A stretch of DNA of 64,000 bases from Paenibacillus sp. FSL W8-0186 (GTDB lineage: Bacteria; Bacillota; Bacilli; Paenibacillales; Paenibacillaceae): positions 620,001-684,000 of the forward strand of contig NZ_CP150207.1 of assembly GCF_037969765.1 (NCBI RefSeq), written 5' to 3'. The translations under genes were made by a program, and so were the position numbers. The notes beneath the pieces are model-generated. The model had not been told where the DNA came from. It did not search any database and worked only from the letters and a program-made list of their open reading frames with translations. This document shows, piece by piece, positions 26,586-35,276 of this stretch (its first letter is position 1; every line of letters begins with the position of its first letter).

Positions 26586-26599
26586 TTAAAGCGCTTTCC
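26586..26599. promoter_or_regulatory. cre-like site (CcpA) between rexA and the GH43 gene
   Basis: TTAAAGCGCTTTCC matches the symmetric cre consensus TGAAAGCGCTTTCA at 12 of 14 positions. It lies 62 bases upstream of the rexA start and 254 bases before the divergent GH43 gene, so glucose repression of one or both is likely. Confidence 0.65.
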
Positions 26600-26852
26600 C
26601 CAGAAATATTAGTTATTTCTCTAATAGTAAGATACAGGAGTCTATCGGGTTACTGCAAAAAAGAAAGTGCAATAAACAAACAAAAAATTCCATTTAGATT
26701 TCGATGGAATGATCATAAAATGAACTTGAAAAAATGTAATTAATTTCTAGATTTGATCTGGAGGGAGGCAGATCGCGCAAACTTTTGTCGAAAGGGGGAT
26801 TAAGATTCGGCGAATGTCCAGTTAAGTGTCACAAGAAAGGAGATGATCAGAG
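26600..26852. promoter_or_regulatory. Intergenic region of the xylan genes with two inverted repeats
   Basis: No gene is visible. ATTCCAT (26687-26693) and ATGGAAT (26704-26710) form a perfect inverted repeat with a 10-nt gap, and GATCTG/CAGATC (26755-26774) form a second with an 8-nt gap. Either could bind a local regulator; no convincing -35/-10 pair stands out. Confidence 0.4.
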
Positions 26853-28892
26853 ATGAGGCAAAAATTTTGCTTAGTTTTGGCAACGCTTACATTGATGGCG
26901 GTATTCATATCTCCCGGCTTGCATGCTACAGAGGATCAGAATTCGTTTGAGAATCCTATCCTGTGGGCCGATGTGCCGGACCCGGATGTCATTAGAGTGG
27001 GGAATGCCTTCTATATGACAAGTACAACGATGCATATGAACCCCGGCGTGCCGATCATGAAATCCTATGATCTTATCCATTGGGAAATCGTCAATTATGT
27101 ATACGATACGCTAGGGGATTCCGACGCACAGACGCTGAGGAATGGTCAGAATGAGTATGGCAAAGGCTCCTGGGCCAGCAGCTTAAGATATCACAACGGC
27201 ACCTACTATGTGGTTTTTTCCTCCAGCACAGCGGGCAATACATTCATCTACAAGACGCGGGATATTGAAAAAGGGCCATGGACTCGCTCCACGATCGGCT
27301 TTTACCATGACATGTCTTTGCTGTTCGATGATGACGGGAGGGTGTACCTTGTTCACGGCGGTGGCGATATTCGCCTTACTGAGCTCACTGCGGATGCCAG
27401 CGCTGTAAAGCCAGGCGGGTTAAACCAGGTCATTATTCCCAATGCCAGCCTGGTGGCAGGTCCTAATGTCGGACTCCCGGCCGAGGGAGCGCATATTCAA
27501 AAAATAAACGGCAAGTATTACATCTTCCTGATCACCTGGCCGCAGGGAAAAGGCCGTACGCAATTGGTTTTTAGAGCGGATCGCATTACCGGGCCTTATG
27601 AAGGACGGGTTGCTCTGGATTTTGCTGGCGTCGCTCAAGGCGGAATCGTGGATACGCCGGATGGCAAATGGTACGGCATGCTTTTTCAGGATCATGGATC
27701 AGTAGGGCGTACTCCCTTCCTTGTTCCCGTTGCGTGGCAAGATGCTTGGCCGGTATTCGGCGTGAATGGCCAGATTCCCGCGCAAATGCCAAAGCCCGTC
27801 CCCGGCGCGAATTCCAATCATAAAATCGTGGCCTCCGATGAATTCGATCAAACCCGGCTTCCGCTCGTATGGCAGTGGAATCATAATCCAGACAACAATC
27901 TTTGGTCTCTAACCGAGCGCCCGGGATTTATGCGGCTGAAGACCGGACGGACGAGCACGGGCATTTTGGATGCGCGCAATTCACTCACGCAAAGAAGCAT
28001 CGGGCCGGAAAGCTCTGGACGGATTGCCCTCGATGTAAGCCGGATGAAAAGCGGGGACTATGCAGGTCTTGCCGCGTTGCAGAAAAACTACGGATTCGTC
28101 GGCGTAAAAATGTCCGGGAATTCCAAATCCATCATCATGGTCAACGGAAGCGGGACAGCTCCGGTAGAAGTCGCGAGTGTGCCTCTTGCACAGAACAATG
28201 TCTACTTCAAAGTGGAAATGGATTTTAAAAATAATACCGACAAAGCCTACTTCTATTACAGCCTGGACGGCAACCGGTGGACAGTCATTGGCAACACGCT
28301 GCAGATGAGCTACACTCTGCCGCATTTTATGGGATACCGGTTTGCCTTATTTAACTACGCAACACAATCGGCTGGCGGGTATGTGGATTTCGATTATTTT
28401 AGAATCGAGAACCGGATGACAGGGACAGGGGGATCAGGAGAGTCTCCGCAGTCACCCGTACAAAGCGGATCGGTGTACAAGCTGAGGAATGCGCACAGCA
28501 GCATGGTTATCGGTATTTCCGGCATGTCCACAGCAAATGGAGGACAGGCCGTCCAATGGAACGATAATGGCAGTGCGGATCATCAGTGGCGGTTTGACCG
28601 CTTAAGCAGCGGCTACTACAAGCTGACAAATATCCATAGCGGCAAGGTGCTGGGGGTTGAGAACATGTCCACGGCGAACGGCGCTTCCGCCATACAATGG
28701 GATGACAATGGCACGGCGGATCATGAATGGCAGCTCGTTCCCGTAGGGGACGGCAGCTATAAATTGGTGAACCGTCATAGCGGCAAGGTGCTCGGCGTGG
28801 ACGGCATGTCCAAGACGGCAGGCGCAAAAATCGTGCAGTGGGACGATAACGGCACGGCGGATCACAACTGGACATTCTCGTTCGTTCGATAA
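26853..28892 (+). CDS. Secreted GH43 xylosidase/arabinofuranosidase with ricin-type lectin
   Basis: An exported xylan-debranching or exo-acting enzyme of 679 residues. A signal peptide (1-25) precedes a GH43 five-bladed propeller, beginning WADVPDPDVIRVG with the probable base Asp43. GSWASSLRYHNGTYYV and LLFDDDGRVYLVHGGGD are typical of the GH43_12-like group. A beta-sandwich domain (about 330-520) of the kind often found behind GH43 follows, then a Gly/Ser/Pro linker. The C-terminal 140 residues are a ricin-B-type lectin (CBM13) with three repeats ending in QW motifs. AAGGAG precedes the ATG. It is followed after 60 bases by a second GH43 gene with a near-identical lectin. Confidence 0.88.
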   Translation: MRQKFCLVLATLTLMAVFISPGLHATEDQNSFENPILWADVPDPDVIRVGNAFYMTSTTMHMNPGVPIMKSYDLIHWEIVNYVYDTLGDSDAQTLRNGQNEYGKGSWASSLRYHNGTYYVVFSSSTAGNTFIYKTRDIEKGPWTRSTIGFYHDMSLLFDDDGRVYLVHGGGDIRLTELTADASAVKPGGLNQVIIPNASLVAGPNVGLPAEGAHIQKINGKYYIFLITWPQGKGRTQLVFRADRITGPYEGRVALDFAGVAQGGIVDTPDGKWYGMLFQDHGSVGRTPFLVPVAWQDAWPVFGVNGQIPAQMPKPVPGANSNHKIVASDEFDQTRLPLVWQWNHNPDNNLWSLTERPGFMRLKTGRTSTGILDARNSLTQRSIGPESSGRIALDVSRMKSGDYAGLAALQKNYGFVGVKMSGNSKSIIMVNGSGTAPVEVASVPLAQNNVYFKVEMDFKNNTDKAYFYYSLDGNRWTVIGNTLQMSYTLPHFMGYRFALFNYATQSAGGYVDFDYFRIENRMTGTGGSGESPQSPVQSGSVYKLRNAHSSMVIGISGMSTANGGQAVQWNDNGSADHQWRFDRLSSGYYKLTNIHSGKVLGVENMSTANGASAIQWDDNGTADHEWQLVPVGDGSYKLVNRHSGKVLGVDGMSKTAGAKIVQWDDNGTADHNWTFSFVR

Positions 28893-28952
28893 CGAATCTA
28901 TGAAGTGCAGATGTACACACATTTTATTTTGAACAATGGGGAGGAAATGGGA

Positions 28953-30947
28953 ATGAAAACAAACCAAAGAATCATGGCTGTACTATTAACCTTTATGCTG
29001 CTGGGAATAGGGATGTTCCAAGGCCAGGCCGCGCACGCAGAAACGCCGGCGATCGCCAAAACCCCTGGCAACGGCAATCCGCTGATGGATCATAAGCTTG
29101 GGGCTGATCCGTTTGCGATGACCTATAACGGCAGGGTCTATCTATACATGTCCAGCGATGCTTATGAATACGATAGCAGCGGCAAAATCAAAACGAATTC
29201 ATTCAGCAATTTGAACAAAGTCCATGTCATTTCTTCAGACGATATGGTGAACTGGACGGATCACGGCGCTATTCCCGTCGCGGGACCAAACGGGATTGCC
29301 AAGTGGGCCAGCGGTTCCTGGGCGCCGGCAGCAGCTCATAAGAAGATCAACGGGCAGGATAAATTCTTTCTCTACTTCTCCAATAGTGCAGGAGGGCTTG
29401 GCGTGCTCACGGCGGACAGCCCGATAGGGCCGTGGACAGATCCGCTTGGACGAGCGCTGGTGACATTGAACACACCTGGCGTTGCGGGCGTGGTATGGCT
29501 GTTTGATCCGGCCGTATTAGTCGATGATAATGGCACCGGCTATCTGTATTTCGGCGGGGGAATTCCTGGCGGCAACAATCCGACCCAGCAGCAATGGGCG
29601 AGTCCCAAGACTGCCCGCGTCATCAAACTAAGCGATGATATGATTCATACGGAAGGCAGCGCGCAGGTCATTGATGCTCCGTTCTTTTTTGAAGACTCGG
29701 GAATCCACAAATATAACGGCAAATACTATTATTCCTACTGCTCCAACTTTGGCGGAAATCATCCGCCGGGAACCCCTCCTCCTGGAGAAATTGCCTACAT
29801 GGTGAGCGACAACCCGATGGGGCCGTTTACTTATGTAAAATCGATCTTAAAAAATCCGTATGAGTTTTTCGGCGTCGGGGGCAACAACCACCATTCCATC
29901 TTTTCATTCAACAATAAGTGGTATATAGCCTACCATGCCCAGACTGTGAGCAAAGCCATCCTTGGCGATGGATTGGGGTATCGTTCCCCTCATATCAATG
30001 AGCTAACGTATGCGGGCAATGGAGAAATCAACCCGATTCAGGGAACGATGAAAGGCGTTTCGCAGATTAAAAATCTAAATCCGTATGTGCGGACGGAAGC
30101 CGAGACGATCGCCTGGCAGGGCGGCATTTTGACAGAGGCTGCTCAGGCGCCTGGCGGCATGGTACCAAGCGTAAACATGAACGTAACCGATATTCATAAC
30201 GGCGACTGGATCGCCGTCGCCAACGCCGACTTTGGATCGAATGGCGCGACGAGCTTCAAAGCAAATGTGGCCTCGACGGTAGGAGGGCAAATCGAAATTC
30301 GGCTTGACAGTCCGACAGGCCAGGTCATCGGGACGCTTCAGGTTAATCCGACAGGGGGCAATCAAACTTGGAGCCTCAGAGAAACTACGGTAAACCGTGT
30401 GACTGGCGTTCATCATGTGTATTTTATGTTTAAAGGTGCAAATAATCAGCGTCTGTTCAACTTGGATTATTGGCAGTTCGGCACTTCTACGGGCGGGGGG
30501 CAGCCATCTGATATTGAGAGCGGCCGCGTGTACACGCTGAAGAACGAACATAGCGGTCTGATGATCGGCATAGCAGGCGCATCTACAGCCGACGGCGCAC
30601 AGGCCCTGCAATCGAACAATTTTGGTGCGACGGATCACGAATGGCGGGTGGACAGTTTGAATAATGGCTATTATAAGCTGACGAATATGCGCAGCGGCAA
30701 GGTGCTCGGGATTGAGAACATGTCCACCGCAAACGGGGCCAAGGCCGTACAATGGAACGATAACGGCACGGCAGACCATGATTGGCAATTCGTCCCTGTG
30801 GGCAATGGCAGCTACAAAATCGTCAACCGCCACAGCGGCAAGGTGCTCGGCGTGAATGGCATGTCCACGACATCAGGCGCGAACATTGTGCAATGGGACG
30901 ATAACGGCACGGCAGACCACAACTGGCGATTTGTGTTTGTAAGGTAA
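28953..30947 (+). CDS. xynD: Secreted arabinoxylan arabinofuranohydrolase (GH43, CBM6, ricin lectin)
   Basis: ATG 28953 is chosen, with GGGGAGG eight bases upstream. The 664-residue protein has a signal peptide ending AHAET. The GH43 domain resembles XynD/AXH-m2,3: LGADPFAMTYNGRVYLYMSS with the base Asp, GSWAPAAAHKKINGQ, VWLFDPAVLVDDNGTGYLYFGGG and FFEDSGIHKYNGKYYYSYCS with the acid Glu. A CBM6-type domain (about 370-520, from YVRTEAETIAWQGG) and a ricin-type lectin (about 530-664) follow. It removes arabinose side chains from arabinoxylan outside the cell. The lectin part repeats that of the preceding gene. Confidence 0.88.
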   Translation: MKTNQRIMAVLLTFMLLGIGMFQGQAAHAETPAIAKTPGNGNPLMDHKLGADPFAMTYNGRVYLYMSSDAYEYDSSGKIKTNSFSNLNKVHVISSDDMVNWTDHGAIPVAGPNGIAKWASGSWAPAAAHKKINGQDKFFLYFSNSAGGLGVLTADSPIGPWTDPLGRALVTLNTPGVAGVVWLFDPAVLVDDNGTGYLYFGGGIPGGNNPTQQQWASPKTARVIKLSDDMIHTEGSAQVIDAPFFFEDSGIHKYNGKYYYSYCSNFGGNHPPGTPPPGEIAYMVSDNPMGPFTYVKSILKNPYEFFGVGGNNHHSIFSFNNKWYIAYHAQTVSKAILGDGLGYRSPHINELTYAGNGEINPIQGTMKGVSQIKNLNPYVRTEAETIAWQGGILTEAAQAPGGMVPSVNMNVTDIHNGDWIAVANADFGSNGATSFKANVASTVGGQIEIRLDSPTGQVIGTLQVNPTGGNQTWSLRETTVNRVTGVHHVYFMFKGANNQRLFNLDYWQFGTSTGGGQPSDIESGRVYTLKNEHSGLMIGIAGASTADGAQALQSNNFGATDHEWRVDSLNNGYYKLTNMRSGKVLGIENMSTANGAKAVQWNDNGTADHDWQFVPVGNGSYKIVNRHSGKVLGVNGMSTTSGANIVQWDDNGTADHNWRFVFVR

Positions 30948-30957
30948 CAATAAATAA

Positions 30958-31000
30958 GAACCCGCCCTATGGTTAGCGCCAACGGTGGGTTCTATTTATT
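30958..31000 (+). terminator. Terminator after xynD
   Basis: GAACCCGCC (30958-30966) pairs with GGTGGGTTC (30984-30992), followed by TATTTATT. Confidence 0.75.
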
Positions 31001-31150
31001 CTAGATTTAAGGAACGGTCCAGTATCTTAATTTCGCCGATTTCCGAAGAAGAGTTATATGACTGTGCAAAAACAAGATTAACATCAATCCAGTTGGAATA
31101 TTGCCAAATTCTACGCCGCCCACCCATCGATTGATCCAACCGTTCAACCT

Positions 31151-31347
31151 GAATTAACTGGATTTATAGCAGTAAGTTTCAGCGGCAAAGAGGGGAAAGG
31201 AGAATTAAATGTATTTCATGTTGTTATAAGAAGAGAAATGGACAATATGAGCGGGGATAGTTGATATTAGTTGCGTAAAATCCATCTAGTCCCCGAAATC
31301 ATTTGTTTAGGCAGTAATTAGATACATGAACTCCATTTAGGGTACGA
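31151..31347. repeat. 197-bp dispersed repeat, copy 1
   Basis: It is homologous over its whole length to 40804-41000. Shared landmarks in the same order are TGGATTTNTAGCAG, a TTTCATG arm, AATCCATCTA, TTAGATACATGAA and a CCNTTTA tail. TTAAATGTATTTCATG near 31205 is roughly the reverse complement of CATGAACTCCATTTAG at 31325, so the element has inverted inner arms. No gene is visible in 31001-31451. Confidence 0.8.
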
Positions 31348-31451
31348 CAGCCTAGCCTAGACGCAGCTTAAATAAATGAGCTAAAGAATGGGATGCAGGT
31401 AAGCATTTAAATACTTACACTACACCCATTGTAACCATTCAATGTATCCCA

Positions 31452-33071
31452 TCACCTCGACTCTACCCGTTGTATAAATTCGCGGGGGGAGATGCCCTCG
31501 ACCTTCTTGAACACTTTGCTGAAATAGAAGGCGCTGTCGTAGCCAAGCTTGTGGGAAATTTCATTGATCCGCCCTTCGCCGCGCAGCATCATTTCTTTGG
31601 CCGCCGCGATTTTGGTGTCGGTGACGTATTTGACGAAATTGACTTTAGCCGTCCTGGAGAACAGATGGCTCAAATAATTGGGGCTGAAGTTGAAAATATC
31701 CGCGACCTGGTTCAAGGACAGCTTGCTGTCAAGGTTGCGCTTGATGTAATCCTGGACATGCCGGATAACCTGCTCCTTATAGTTCTGCTTCCTGGAGGAG
31801 AGAAGCTCGCAGCATCCGTCCCGGAATTGCACGAGCCAGCCCATCACGCCGTCGATGGAGCTCTGCTGATAGATGGTCCGGTATCCTTCCGGCTCGTGCT
31901 CGAAGATCTGCTCCACCAGATTCTCCCCATCGGCCAGCAGGGAGGTGGCCATATAGAGCACGCTGCAGGCAGCATCGGTCGCCGCGACGAGGAGATCAGG
32001 CCGCCCTTCGAAGGCTTCGATCATACTAGTAATCATGCTGTGGAGCGCATCGGTATCCATCTCCTCGAACGCCCGGCGGATTTCCGAGCGGGAAGCCGAA
32101 TAATCGAAGAGAGGCTGCTTCAGGTCAGGGCTTTGTTTATGATCTGCATCTGCATAAAAAATAAAGGCCTGCTGCGCCAACGCCGCAGGTAAAGCACGGC
32201 GGGCGGCCAGATAACTCTCATGGATCAAGTATGGATCATCCACCGCATGGCCGATGCCGCCCATAATCCTCACGTTGAAATAATTATGCAGCGCCTGTGC
32301 CATATCCGAGAGCAGCCGCTCTATGTCAGGCATCCAATCCAGCGAATGAGCGTCATCAACCGGCAGAATGATGGCAAAGTTGCGCAAATCGAGGCTGGTT
32401 ACATAACAGGGCCTGACCGGAGTCAGGCGGTCTCTCGCCATCTTTACCGTGCTGGTGCATAGAGTGACCAGCTTGTCGCCGCTCGGCGGAACGGTATCCG
32501 GCGCCATAATGCGGCAGGTACATACAACGTAGGCGGGGGCGGACAGCTCCAGTTCCAGATCTTCTTTTTGCAGCAGGTACTGGTTCTTGTTCTCGAACAG
32601 ATTGTTAAACAGCCGGACGAAGAACTTCTCGCGCAGCTCATGCAAGTTGCTGCGGTGAATCAGCTCTGGATAGCTCTCCACCGTATTATGCTCCTCCAGC
32701 AGCTTCATTGCCTTCCTGATTGCGGTCTCCAGCGCCTCGGGCGTCAGCTCCAGCTTCACCAGATAATCCACCGCCTGCATCTCGATGGCTGTGCGCGCAT
32801 ACTCAAACTCTTCATAGCTGGTCAGAATAATGAAGAGCGGAACGCGCCCGTATTTGCGGCGAACCGACTCGGCGACCTGCAGTCCGGTTTTGACCGGCAT
32901 TTTAATATCGGTAATCACGATATCCGGCCGGCAGGATTCAATCATTTCCTCGGCCTGTCCCCCATTATAGGCGACCCCAATCACTTCGATCCCGTACTGC
33001 TCCCATTTCAGCATGGACTGCAGGCCAATGCATACCAAGGCTTCATCATCGGCAATCAGCAATTTGATCAA
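31452..33071 (-). CDS. YesN-type response regulator with AraC DNA-binding domain
   Basis: A two-component regulator for carbohydrate uptake. TTG 33071 is preferred as start (giving MIKLLIADDEA, with AAGGA ten bases upstream) over GTG 33080. The receiver has the acidic pair at ADDE, phosphoacceptor Asp in IVITDIKMPVKTG, the ILTSYEEFEYA switch region and the conserved Lys of DYLVKLELTP. A central region of some 300 residues is unassigned. The last 100 residues are two AraC helix-turn-helix motifs (KLSLNQVADIFNFSPNYLSHLF and INEISHKLGYDSAFYFSKVFKK, split by VNFVKYV). It follows the kinase gene after 124 bases and probably controls the divergent transporter genes. Confidence 0.9.
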   Translation of the reverse strand: MIKLLIADDEALVCIGLQSMLKWEQYGIEVIGVAYNGGQAEEMIESCRPDIVITDIKMPVKTGLQVAESVRRKYGRVPLFIILTSYEEFEYARTAIEMQAVDYLVKLELTPEALETAIRKAMKLLEEHNTVESYPELIHRSNLHELREKFFVRLFNNLFENKNQYLLQKEDLELELSAPAYVVCTCRIMAPDTVPPSGDKLVTLCTSTVKMARDRLTPVRPCYVTSLDLRNFAIILPVDDAHSLDWMPDIERLLSDMAQALHNYFNVRIMGGIGHAVDDPYLIHESYLAARRALPAALAQQAFIFYADADHKQSPDLKQPLFDYSASRSEIRRAFEEMDTDALHSMITSMIEAFEGRPDLLVAATDAACSVLYMATSLLADGENLVEQIFEHEPEGYRTIYQQSSIDGVMGWLVQFRDGCCELLSSRKQNYKEQVIRHVQDYIKRNLDSKLSLNQVADIFNFSPNYLSHLFSRTAKVNFVKYVTDTKIAAAKEMMLRGEGRINEISHKLGYDSAFYFSKVFKKVEGISPREFIQRVESR

Positions 33072-33195
33072 TGCAATCACTTCCTTACAAGTTTGCTTTC
33101 AAAGATGCTTTCAAAGATGCTTCCAGAAGGGTTGGGACTTTAACACTTTATCGCTCCATTTACAGACCCATTGTTCTGCTCCAATACTCGTGCAA

Positions 33196-34992
33196 TCATT
33201 CCGTGGTTCGGTAAGGCAGCAGAATAAACATCTTCGTATATTGATCCTGCACGCTCTCGATCGACAATCCGTATTGCTCCCCGAAGGTGAGCTTCAGCCG
33301 GTCATTGACATTGCGCAGCCCCATCCCCTCCAGCAGCCCCTTCGCGGCGGGTTCCTGATGCGGCCCCTGCTCCCCCGGAGCCAGAATCTCCGCAATTTGC
33401 TCTTCGCTGATCCCGATTCCGTTATCCTCCAGGGTAATCCGAATATCGTTCCATCCGCTGCGTTCAATACTCAGCCGAAGGTACCCATGGCCCCTCGGCT
33501 CAATACCGTGAAATATTGCGTTCTCCGCCAGAGGCTGCAGGGTGAACCTCGGAATGAGCCCCGACAGCAGCTGTTCGTCATGGACAGCCGTTTCCATCGT
33601 AATGTTGCTGCCATAGCGGTATTTTTGGATGAGAAAATAATCCTCCAGCAGACTTAACTCCTCCTGCAGCGGTACCAGCTTGCGCCCATCCTTGGCAATG
33701 CTTCGCAGCAGGCGCGACAGCGAGGTAGTCATCTCCGCAATGCCCGTTGCATTCTGGATCGTCGCCATCCATTTGATCGAATTCAGCGTGTTGTACAGGA
33801 AATGCGGGTTAATCTGGCTCTGCAGCATCCGGTACTCCAGCTCCTGCCGCTGCTTCTCGTCTGCAACCCGTGTCTCCATCAGAGTAAGAATGTCCTGGGA
33901 CAAGCGGTTGATCCCGCGTCCCACATCGCCGAGCTCGCTATTCCATTCCATATTCCGGTCGATGAGGAAGTTGCCCTGGGCGATTTTGTCGATACGCTTC
34001 TTGAGCTTCTCGACAGGCAGGCTGATCGTCTTGGTCAAATAGATCGTAATGACACCGCTCGAGGCAATCACGAGCACGCAGACGCCGAGCATAAGCAGCA
34101 GCCAAAGATTGAACTGTGGAGCAAACTGCTTCTCCGACAGCGTCTGGGAGAGCGTGACCCCTTTGCGCACCGGATATGACACGGAAATCAGCTTCTCGCC
34201 TTCGCTCATCTCCAGCCAGGACAAGGACGTAACGCTGCCGCTGGACGTCTCCTCCTCATAGGGGGTTGCCTTATATTCCGCCGAAAGGGGCAGAATCTGA
34301 TCCCCTTGAATTTCATATTGCTGTGAACCCAGCGTTAACAGCAGCTTGGATTCCGCAGGCAGGCCATAGCCCTTCAGCTTGTCGGTAATGACGGAGGTGT
34401 TGGCCAGCAGGTATACGGTTCCGATTCGGTTGGCATTGTCCCCGTAGATCGGCATCACGAAGGGGATCGTCTTGGTCAGGGACAGCGGATCCTGAATGAC
34501 CCGCGCCCACTCCTCAGTCGCATCCGCAGTCAGGCCGGGCAGCTGATTAATGTTATGAATGGTTAAAGGAACCGAAGTGCTGACCGAGTTGTCCACTTGA
34601 AAAAATTTATCCTGATTATCCGTCACAATCAGCCGGCGCACATACCCGTTGGAGCGGTTCATCCGGAAATCATCCTGCAGTGAGGTAAAGACATGAATCG
34701 CCTCCATGGAGCTCGGCTGGTCCGCATTGAAATAATCATTTAACATGCGATTTGTCGAAGAATTGGTGCTGCAGGTCATTGCCAGAACCGACAGGTTCAT
34801 CAGATCCTGCTCAATGATATGGGATACGAGCTGCAAATTGAATTCGGTGGCCTGGATTGTCGTTTTTCTCTGAAAATAGGAAATAAGCTCATAGCTGAAA
34901 AAAGACAGCAGAGTCGCGATCAGCAGGGCGAATACCGTCATGATCAGGATGATCCGGCTTTTGATGGTTGCCTTTCGTTTCGTAGAAGCCAC
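33196..34992 (-). CDS. YesM-type sensor histidine kinase
   Basis: A membrane sensor with two helices (about 14-36 and 295-318 from the chosen start), an extracellular dCache-like domain between them, a HAMP segment, and the His_kinase domain phrase QINPHFLYNTLNSIKWMA with the phosphoacceptor His. The ATPase has PLAENAIFHGIEPRGHG, LEDNGIGI and GLRNVNDRLKLTFGE. The start is uncertain: GTG 34992 is used because a cre-like site lies just upstream, but its Shine-Dalgarno is poorly spaced; ATG 35037 in the same frame would put the cre inside the gene. It pairs with the YesN regulator next to it. Confidence 0.88.
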   Translation of the reverse strand: MASTKRKATIKSRIILIMTVFALLIATLLSFFSYELISYFQRKTTIQATEFNLQLVSHIIEQDLMNLSVLAMTCSTNSSTNRMLNDYFNADQPSSMEAIHVFTSLQDDFRMNRSNGYVRRLIVTDNQDKFFQVDNSVSTSVPLTIHNINQLPGLTADATEEWARVIQDPLSLTKTIPFVMPIYGDNANRIGTVYLLANTSVITDKLKGYGLPAESKLLLTLGSQQYEIQGDQILPLSAEYKATPYEEETSSGSVTSLSWLEMSEGEKLISVSYPVRKGVTLSQTLSEKQFAPQFNLWLLLMLGVCVLVIASSGVITIYLTKTISLPVEKLKKRIDKIAQGNFLIDRNMEWNSELGDVGRGINRLSQDILTLMETRVADEKQRQELEYRMLQSQINPHFLYNTLNSIKWMATIQNATGIAEMTTSLSRLLRSIAKDGRKLVPLQEELSLLEDYFLIQKYRYGSNITMETAVHDEQLLSGLIPRFTLQPLAENAIFHGIEPRGHGYLRLSIERSGWNDIRITLEDNGIGISEEQIAEILAPGEQGPHQEPAAKGLLEGMGLRNVNDRLKLTFGEQYGLSIESVQDQYTKMFILLPYRTTE

Positions 34993-35009
34993 CTCTTTTC
35001 TGTACAAAT

Positions 35010-35023
35010 ATAAAGCGCTTTCA
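35010..35023. promoter_or_regulatory. cre-like site upstream of the kinase gene
   Basis: ATAAAGCGCTTTCA matches the cre consensus at 12 of 14 positions. It lies just before the chosen GTG start of the sensor kinase and 254 bases before the divergent solute-binding protein gene, so it would tie the whole locus to carbon catabolite control. Confidence 0.6.
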
Positions 35024-35276
35024 AATCGAGTTGGTAACATTACCATAACATGAACACAAGTTTGCAGACAGAGCAGGCCGGACAGGAACAACGATTTTTA
35101 CAGGTTTTTATGAGAATTTTACAGCTTTCTGCGCTTCATGAAAAGAAGTGAACAGAAAAGTGAATGAACTGTGATAAAAAATGTATGCCCTTTCATTTTA
35201 AAATCCACTAGGATAAATATAGAGCTTCGAAATGCCGAATCCGGCATCTTAAACCAGAGGAAAAGGGGACTAAAAC

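Noticed and set aside
30075..30833. 252-codon minus-strand open frame opposite xynD
   Set aside because: It overlaps the CBM6 and lectin parts of xynD, which have clear protein motifs; it has no start site and arises from GC-rich repeats.
31470..32192. Long plus-strand open frame opposite the YesN gene
   Set aside because: It is a mirror of the real minus-strand gene, whose receiver and AraC domains are unmistakable.
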